From Telopea speciosissima (lineage: Eukaryota; Streptophyta; Magnoliopsida; Proteales; Proteaceae), in contig NC_057916.1 of the NCBI RefSeq assembly GCF_018873765.1, positions 33,579,501 to 33,643,500 of the forward strand: a stretch of 64,000 bases of DNA, written 5' to 3'. The notes under the pieces are model-generated. The model saw only the letters and a list, made by a program, of their open reading frames with translations. It was not told the origin of the DNA and made no database searches. Each line of letters starts with the position of its first letter. The first letter of the stretch is position 1. Below, in pieces: positions 57,321 to 64,000 of the stretch. The translations under genes and the position numbers were made by a program.

Positions 57321-57907
57321 TAGGGCTGCAACAAGGTCAGGTTGGGTCAGGCTTTATAAAACCCTAGCCCAACCCTGAGTCCCCTTAGTTGGGCTCAGGC
57401 CTGACCCAACCCTAACTCAGAGCTTGGAAAATCCAACCTTGACTCGTCCTCAGGATTGGGCCGGGCTGACCCTGATTGACCCTGATCGTGGGGAGGGGAA
57501 GGGAGATGCATGGGCTGGAATGGACCGAGGAGAAAATTATCAATTTTATATAAAATAATGCTATAATAAAATGTATTACGTCATTTATTTTTTTTATATA
57601 TAATATATTATATAACAAAATATGGGTGACATTTAAAGTATAATATATAAATTATATCTATTTTTTGATAGAAAATATATAAATTATATTAATATATATT
57701 TAATAGTAAAACTTAAAACAGGGTCAGGCCGGGCTAGGCCAAGCTCAGACTGATACCTCAACCCTGGCCCAACCCAACCTTGACTCAAGGCTAGAAATTT
57801 TCAGCCCTGATCCGCCCTCAAGACCAAGATATCTCAATCCAAACCTTGTTCAGGCTTAGGGTAGGCTAGGGCGGATTCGGGCCGAAAGAGCCAAACTTGC
57901 ACCCCTG
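57321..57907. mobile_element. hAT-type MITE, ~587 bp (family H, copy 3)
   Basis: The ends TAGGGCTGCAAC and CTTGCACCCCTG match copy 2 with clear similarity throughout (tcaggttgggtcaggctt, gccaaacttgcacccct). Flanks ttaagac and ttaaagac are an imperfect duplication. Confidence 0.85.
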
Positions 57908-58321
57908 ACTTAAAGACACATTTTTTAAGTTCTTGTGTGTGCGTGTGAATTTGAGTGCAGACTTGGCGCGTAGTAATTTGCTTTTCTGTCTTCTACTGTG
58001 GAAGACTGGAACTCTGGAAGTCCAAGTCCGTGTGGTGCACGAGGTTGCTTGGGCTTGACTCTGCTTCACACACATTCTGGAGTAAGGCGAGAGAACAGGT
58101 AGGAGCAGTACCGTACGTCCACATTAATAGTACTTACGTAGAAGTCAAAAAGACTAAAGTCAAAGAACCGCGTGAGCATGGCGTGGGAGGGAGTGAGATT
58201 CGTGATTAATAGAAGCGCGTTACACGTGCAAGCTTCTCATAGGTGCATACGATAAATACAAGCTGCACCCCAATATCTTGGCTGAACGGTGGGTCAGGGG
58301 TTTGGACTTGGGACCATGGTT

Positions 58322-58530
58322 TAAAGGTATCGAAAATCGGATCGATCTCAGCCGATATCGATCCGGATCACTTCGAATCGGTCTGAATTGAATGGAAAAG
58401 CCCTTGCTGTTTGTTTATAAAAATTGAATTTTATTACTTGTTTACCTTGAAATCGTTCTAGTGGATCGGTATCGGATCAATAAATATTTGGGATTGGCCT
58501 CGTTTGATACGGATCCAATCTCAAGATTGA
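58322..58530. mobile_element. MITE of family M, copy 4
   Basis: 209 bp between exact 9 bp repeats ACCATGGTT (58313-58321 and 58531-58539). Internal words ggatcgatctcagccgatat and ggatcggtatcggatc are typical of the family. Because family ends read ATGGTT, the exact boundary is ambiguous. Confidence 0.8.
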
Positions 58531-58570
58531 ACCATGGTTAGGATTACTTGCTATTCATAAATAATTAAAG

Positions 58571-58735
58571 CGAGAACGTTTTTTGTACCGCAGCGTAGCT
58601 TGTGCCCAAGCACATGGGCAGCTTGTGCCCAAGCACATGGGCAACTTGTGCAGGGGGGCAAGGTAATCATTGCGCTCACCCCCATGTGCCTGGGCTCAAA
58701 CTACGCTACAGCATAGAGAACATTCTCCCTACTCA
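58571..58735. mobile_element. Foldback MITE with an internal 23 bp tandem duplication
   Basis: The left arm (gagaacg...gcagcgtagcttgtgccc) pairs with the right arm (gggctcaaactacgctacag...agaacattctc). Within the left arm a 23 bp unit with core TTGTGCCCAAGCACATGGGC is present twice exactly (58597-58619 and 58620-58642). Confidence 0.8.
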
Positions 58736-59994
58736 GCTCGCTTATACCACGTGTGACCACGCAACTGAAAGCTCGCTCATATCTTCTTTATAGTTTGCAT
58801 CTGTATCCATTTGGACTTGGTATGGATCTTCTCTCATATATGAGATTGATATCTAAAGTTTCTTTTTTTATTTATTTATATTTATTTTTAATTTATTAAT
58901 TTTAGATATGATAATCATTTTACTTTAATTGGATTTTGAAGAAAAATATAATAAAGTGGTTATTTTGACTGTAATCTTGGAAACTATGTTATTTGGTCGT
59001 AAGAAGAAAAAAAACTGAACATTACGCCTTAGTCCATTTTCTACTAGTATAATGTGAAATAATTTTGTCAAGAAGCCAAGATGGATATAAAAAATATATT
59101 TGTTTTAATTAACAATTCATATTCAAAATGATGTATAGACTTATAATGGTATATACATTTTTTTTTGGTAATGGGAAATTTTATTGAAGAGGGGGGGGGG
59201 GGGGAAGTATATACATAGAAAACCCGTATAAAGTATATGGAATATAGGTACACTCTTTTACATATGAACATCCCTACCAATGATGCGCTAGTGTTTTGCA
59301 GTGGGTTATAGATGTCCAAAATCCTGTTGAGCAATGTACGATGCCTATGTTTGGCCTTGGCATCTACTTCCTCTTCTTTTGCGAACATTAGAGACTCAAG
59401 GGTCTACGTTTTTGTGTCACTGAGGATCCCAACACTGCTAACCTGGTTAGAAAGATAGTTCTACGTGCCATGAAAAGGAGGCACAATTTTGTAAATCAAG
59501 GGAACAATGTAAATTAATCTATTATTTTAATTAATACATTTTCTTTTCGTACAAAAAAAAAGGTGGGTTGGCTATGGTTTCATTGATGTCAATACAATCA
59601 CCACACTCTCGGAGCAATGCATATTTACTTGACGTTGGGAGTCATCACTATGGACATCCTTTTCACCAGATGCATCAGTTTGTAGTTCAATTTTTTAGTC
59701 AATGCATTGATTTTGAGTTTAAGGTGATGTCATGAGAAATGTAACACTTCCAGTGAACTGTACATCGACGAAAGAATCAGGTCGATCAGATTTCAAGAGA
59801 CAAAAGTATGGCCACTTAAGAAGCCATTGTGTTTATCAGCCCAAAGGCTTAAAAAAAAGTGTTTTAAACAAATTTAAAACGAAATGTTTGTTGTTTACCG
59901 GTTTTTTCCCATACTATTGGGAAACAAATGGCAAGATGTATTTAAAAGGGTAAAAAAATAGAAATACAATTTTAAATGTGTTTTTGCTAATAGT
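58736..59994. other. AT-rich stretch without recognised genes
   Basis: It contains a poly-G tract at about 59191-59204 next to ttggtaatgggaaattttatt. No coding motif recognised. Confidence 0.4.
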
Positions 59995-60009
59995 AACTCT
60001 TGGATGGGT

Positions 60010-60111
60010 GGTCAAGTGGTGCGTAAAGGCCCATTGCTATCAAGAGGTTCTGAGTTCAAGTCTCCTGAGTCACATCCTACATCCCCCCCTTACCTATTAA
60101 AAAAAAACAAA
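60010..60111 (+). mobile_element. Short tRNA-derived SINE-like retroposon with 15 bp TSD and A-tail
   Basis: It has an A-box-like ggtcaagtggtgcg and a B-box-like gagttcaagtctcc about 40 bp later, a pyrimidine-rich segment and an A-rich tail. AACTCTTGGATGGGT is duplicated exactly (59995-60009 and 60112-60126). Confidence 0.85.
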
Positions 60112-60273
60112 AACTCTTGGATGGGTTAGGGTCTTAGGGATGACACTTTGTATAAATAGGGGAAAAATTGCTATGTTGTCCTTTACAGATTCATGTATAT
60201 CCTTCCCATATAATAAATAATGGGATCCAAATTGACACTCTCTCCTATGTTGATCATATGGATCAATATGAAC

Positions 60274-60484
60274 CATGATTTGAGGAATCAGTATCGGATC
60301 AATCGATTTGTATTGATATCGGTGGAGATTGATATCGATTCTTGACCAATCCCGTATCAGTGGATCGGTACATACAAAGGTAAAAATGTGAAAAAAAAAA
60401 TCAAATTTTTTAGGAAAACATTGATTGATCAAGATTGGTATCGACAGAGACCATACCAATACGGATAACGATTAATACATCCTT
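60274..60484. mobile_element. MITE of family M, copy 5
   Basis: 211 bp starting CATGATTTGAGGAATCAGTA and containing tatcggatcaatcgat and gatatcggtggagattgata. Flanks aatatgaac and gatatgaac match in 8 of 9 bases. Confidence 0.8.
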
Positions 60485-61204
60485 GATATGAACACCATAT
60501 GGATGATACCATTTTTCCAACCTCTCATTGGTGTAGGAAATCCTCCCCTATAAAAATGATTTTTTTTTTTTTATTTTTATAAATTTATCCTCATTTAATT
60601 ACTAATTATATATGTGTTCATTAATGTTTATCGCAAAAAGAAAAATAAACAATTTTTGGTCACAAATAAAAAATATATCCTCACCCATTTATAATTTGTG
60701 TTTTAAATTGATTTATATTTAAGAGAAATAAAGGCTAAAAATTATACCAAAAAATTATATATATAGGAAAACCAGCAGTTCAATGGTTAAGCTTGTTTAA
60801 AGAGAGAAACAACACTTTGGTAAAGAAGAGAAAAAGTTAACAAAGCTGAGAGAGACCTTTACCTCAGATATGACATTAGAGAATCTTAAACAAAAATATT
60901 AAAAAAATACGGATTCGCGTTGGAATTTCAAAATCATCTTTACTTTCTATCTAAGATCGACTTTGTTGAATTATCAAATTAATATTTTAGCAATTAAGGT
61001 TTAGTAGACCTCAACTTTTCTTTAGTACTCCTTTTGATCCACAGAATCACCTTTCCACATCCTATGCCCATGAATCCGTACAAAACTTCAATGGGCCTGT
61101 AAATGGGCCAAAAATAAAGAAAATTTATATTATTACTAAAAATTAGGTTTTCAATTTACAAAATTACCCCTTCCCTTAACTAAATTGCCATTGATCGAGG
61201 AGGA

Positions 61205-61345
61205 AGTAAAGGGCGTATCCAGTGCATGACACTCCCTTCATTGTGGGGTCTGGGGAGGTTCATAATGTACGCAGCCTTACCCTCGCTTTGCATAGAGGTT
61301 TTTTCTAGAAATTTGAACCTGTGACCACTTGGTCACACAGAGAGT
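61205..61345 (-). mobile_element. SINE (Au-like), minus strand
   Basis: On the minus strand, gtgaccaagtggtcacag and ggttcaaatttct (internal RNA polymerase III promoter boxes) are followed by gagggtaaggctgcgtac and cctccccagacccc, the Au-SINE order. It is more complete than the copy at 22958-23052. Target duplication not resolved. Confidence 0.75.
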
Positions 61346-62539
61346 ATTGCATATAGGTTGTCATTATTGGCAACCAAGCGCAGAGCAGTGATGAGATGGT
61401 CAGTCTTGAGGTTATGGCAGTGTCCAGTGGTTTGGCAAATTTTGTTTGGTAGCAGTTCAGAGCATTGTAAGCATGGACAGCAGTGATACAAAGTGTTTGG
61501 AGGTGTTTGGTGGCTTATGGATTCATTCTTGTGTCTTAATTCACAGGTCACTGCAACTGTGGTACTTTCAGGGATTTTTTCAGTGGATCCCATGGTAGAA
61601 TTTGGAAGAGCTTTGAACTGAAAAAAGTTAGTTCGTCGAGTTCTCTTTCCATCGGTTCAAACGGTTCGTTACTCCGATGTCAGACGAGGGAGTTATGAAT
61701 TTTTTCGTATGGGTGCACAGAAAAGGAACCAACCTGAAACATATTTGAACCCAAAGCATGCTCTCGGGTTCAGTCTTTTTTTCTTAGGGGTTTAATTGCA
61801 AATCATTAAGATTTATGTCTACAATGGCATAAAAAGGTGAGATAAAAGAGTCTTTTGAAATTTATAAAAAATTGGAGTGATAATGGACTTTTAACGAGAG
61901 TGGTTTAAAAGATTCTATTTATTAGAATCCAATTTGACTTCTTAAAGATGGGTCATTGGATTATCGCGTGAAGTTTGTGAATAACATATGGAGAAAGACT
62001 TATATCTTCTAGATTCCATTTGAGATTAGTTCTCTAAAAAGCAGCTGGAAAGCCGTGCAATCCTCTTTGAAATTTTTGAGAAGTTCATTTATTCAATGCC
62101 CAGATTGAAGATTCTTTTTGTGAAAAATTGATTGACCTATCTCAAAAGGGTTATTTGGTCCTTTTACAAAGCTTTTTGTTGATTAAAGAGAAGTTGTTTT
62201 CTTCTTCAGAAAGATACGGCTACAGAATCGTAGAAGAGAAAAAAAAAAAAAAGAAAGGGAAAGAGGGTTTTTCATTAAAAAAAAACAGAGCAACCAAAAG
62301 AAAATGGAACGAACTCCTCTCTCTCTCAAGCTTTGTTTTTGAAAAATAGAAGGCTGTTTTCAGATGCATTAAAGTTTAGTCTCAATGGGTTTTTGAAGAT
62401 TGAGCATTGTTATTGAAGCTCTGTTCATGAAGAAAGTGGGGTTTTGATTGTGTTTTTGAGAAAATACAAGAAGAGTAAGAAAACAAGAAGAAATGAGCTA
62501 TTGTGGTCTCCTCATGGTAGTGCTTATTGGAAAGCTCAA

Positions 62540-63200
62540 ATCTCTCCACAAAGGACAGAGTTGATACTTCTAGTAGGCTTCAATTGATCTCAGTAAAGCT
62601 CAGACCTCCTATGCGAAGGTTGTAAACATTCTTATCTTTGTCATTTATTTATGCTTCATACCTGTTAATGATGTATGCTAGAAATAGGTGAATATTGTTG
62701 ATAGACCTATTCTAGTTTGTGCTTACTTGTAGGGCATTGCTATAAGTCCAAAACCCTATTGATTTTTATTCTGTATTTAGTGGCTGTTAAATACTGGGAG
62801 TGGGTGCTATTTTGTACTGGCATTATTTGCCCTCTCAGTTCTATGCTGAGAAAATTTGGGTGTGGGTGCTCCCAGCTGTAGGTGCAGTAATGTTGAGTAC
62901 TGAGCAAATACGAAGCCCATAGTGGCATTGCTTCGTGGATGTAGGCAATTTGCCTAAAATCACGTATATCTTGTGTTGTGCGTGTAGAATTGTGTGGTTG
63001 TTCATACTTGTATTTGAAGTGTGTGGGTTGCAGGATGAGTATACACACTTTAGAGCCTTTGAGTTTGGCTGGGGTGTGTACACGACTTTGTGATTTGTAT
63101 TCAGATCCTCCCAGTAACTACCAGTGTCAGTGGGGAAGAAATTGAAAAAATTTTAATCACTGATTCACCCCCTCTCAATGATAGCCATCGAACAAACAGA
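62540..63200 (+). mobile_element. Probable 3' part of a Copia-type LTR
   Basis: The stretch ends with gattcaccccctctcaatga followed by atcgaacaa, resembling the conserved 3' end of long SIRE/Angela-type Copia LTRs (ttcaccccccctct...). No primer site or coding region follows and the 5' limit was not found. Confidence 0.4.
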
Positions 63201-63202
63201 GA

Positions 63203-63224
63203 AAGAGAGAGAGAGAGAGAGAGT
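63203..63224. repeat. (AG)n microsatellite
   Basis: An agagag tract following aacagagaaag. Confidence 0.9.
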
Positions 63225-63801
63225 CATTAAGTTGCGTAACTGTGGCCAAAACCATCATCCACGAGCCCGTTGTTAACAGTAGAATTTGTCATTTGTTAAT
63301 TGTGTTGGTACTAGAAATTCTTAGAAAGAATGTTTTTCTTAATTAAGAATTTTTGCTCCGAATTTCCATATGCATCACCTTGAGTTTCTCTAAACCAGAC
63401 CCATCAAATTTAGGCAATTATCAAGATGTGTTATGTGCCTAATGGAGTTCAATCTAATGTATGGGCGTTTGATTGATCAATTTAATATGAGATAGGTTAA
63501 AGAGTATGATTTAACACGTTCCATTAACTGTAGAGCTTTTGGTGTATTGATCAAATACTTTACATTTTGTATCAAAACCGGACACCATTTCTTGGGTTTG
63601 AGGTTTCATTAAATCGAAAGGAAGAGGATTTTTTTTGTTTTTTGGTTCAAATTAATTTCAAACTTAAGAATAAAGAAAAACCGTCCAACTTGTAAAAAGG
63701 AAATTGACATGGGAACAGAAAGAAAAGTGTTTCTCTCTAGTGAAATGAACAACCAACCTCTCATGCTTCCAGTTTGAAAATAACCAGTGAACAGAAATAA
63801 A

Positions 63802-63957
63802 TTAGAATCCACCACCACCACCATAGTGATCTCTAAGCATCCCCAGGACCATATGCAAACTTCATAGCCATAGAAACCTATGTTTTTAATTAACTCGCAA
63901 ATCATAGTTGTTGTAGAAACCTGAGAGAATGTGCAACGGGATCTTCATAAGATAGAA
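63802..63957 (-). CDS. Last two exons of an unidentified minus-strand gene, truncated by the window edge
   Basis: The putative exon 63921-63957 (acceptor gtatgcag, donor CAG|gtttct) encodes LSYEDPVAHSL. The putative terminal exon 63802-63859 encodes LHMVLGMLRDHYGGGGGF and a TAA. The frames join through a shared Ser codon across a 61 bp intron. The Gly-rich C-terminus looks protein-like, but the family is not recognised and the short intron makes the model tentative. Confidence 0.35.
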
Positions 63958-64000
63958 CTGCATACCTTTGTTATTTCCATCATCTATGTATATTATTATA

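Noticed and set aside
1..64000. CRISPR arrays, bacterial operons, tRNA or rRNA genes
   Set aside because: No regularly spaced direct repeats with unique spacers, no cloverleaf-forming intact tRNA and no rRNA sequence was seen; the only tRNA-like parts are in SINEs.

Overview
The window is nuclear DNA from a flowering plant. It has AT-rich intergenic DNA, GT-AG introns, an SR-type cyclophilin, a nuclear gene for the chloroplast ATP synthase delta subunit, a large LRR receptor kinase, and plant-type Copia, LINE, SINE, hAT and Mutator-like repeats. The species cannot be named from sequence alone; gene style suggests a dicot or basal eudicot. There is no sign of bacterial, organellar or viral origin.

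0.25-21.9 kb (minus strand): one gene dominates. It is a multidomain cyclophilin with an Arg/Ser-rich tail (CYP63/CYP95 type), built from 13 coding exons that join in frame to about 665 codons. Introns 2 (4.9 kb) and 3 (12.4 kb) are packed with transposons. Intron 3 holds a Copia 3' end, two opposite-orientation copies of one LTR family nested in each other, a 4,959 bp hAT element with decayed transposase inside those, LINE fragments, a 676 bp hAT-type foldback and a hAT deletion derivative. Intron 2 holds a tandemly duplicated segment interrupted by a 2.7 kb Mutator-type element that itself carries another LTR.

21.9-29.7 kb: non-coding, with a SINE and a non-autonomous LTR retrotransposon (tRNA-iMet-type primer site) split by another LTR insertion.

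29.7-39.6 kb: a cluster of Mutator-like elements. A frameshifted copy of the intronless chloroplast ATP synthase delta gene lies between long inverted repeats. Those repeats are split by two further elements with 9 bp target duplications, one carrying the start of a myristoylated-kinase-like gene, and by a 2,956 bp solo LTR. A further element with roughly 290 bp inverted repeats follows.

39.6-45.9 kb: small elements, including a 5'-truncated RTE-like LINE and several foldback MITEs. 45.98-50.11 kb (plus strand): an intact two-exon LRR receptor-like kinase (1,187 codons) of the MIK2-like type. 50.8-63.2 kb: LINE and LTR debris, three hAT-type MITEs counting the one at 44.2 kb, a five-copy 191-228 bp MITE family with 9 bp target duplications, and SINEs. 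At 63.8-63.96 kb the last two exons of an unidentified minus-strand gene may run off the right edge.

The genes do not form an operon or pathway. The cyclophilin (nuclear RNA processing), the receptor kinase (cell surface) and the ATP synthase delta copy (chloroplast) are independent loci. Boundaries marked by target-site duplications were read base by base; family names rest on recognisable motifs and were not checked by database search.
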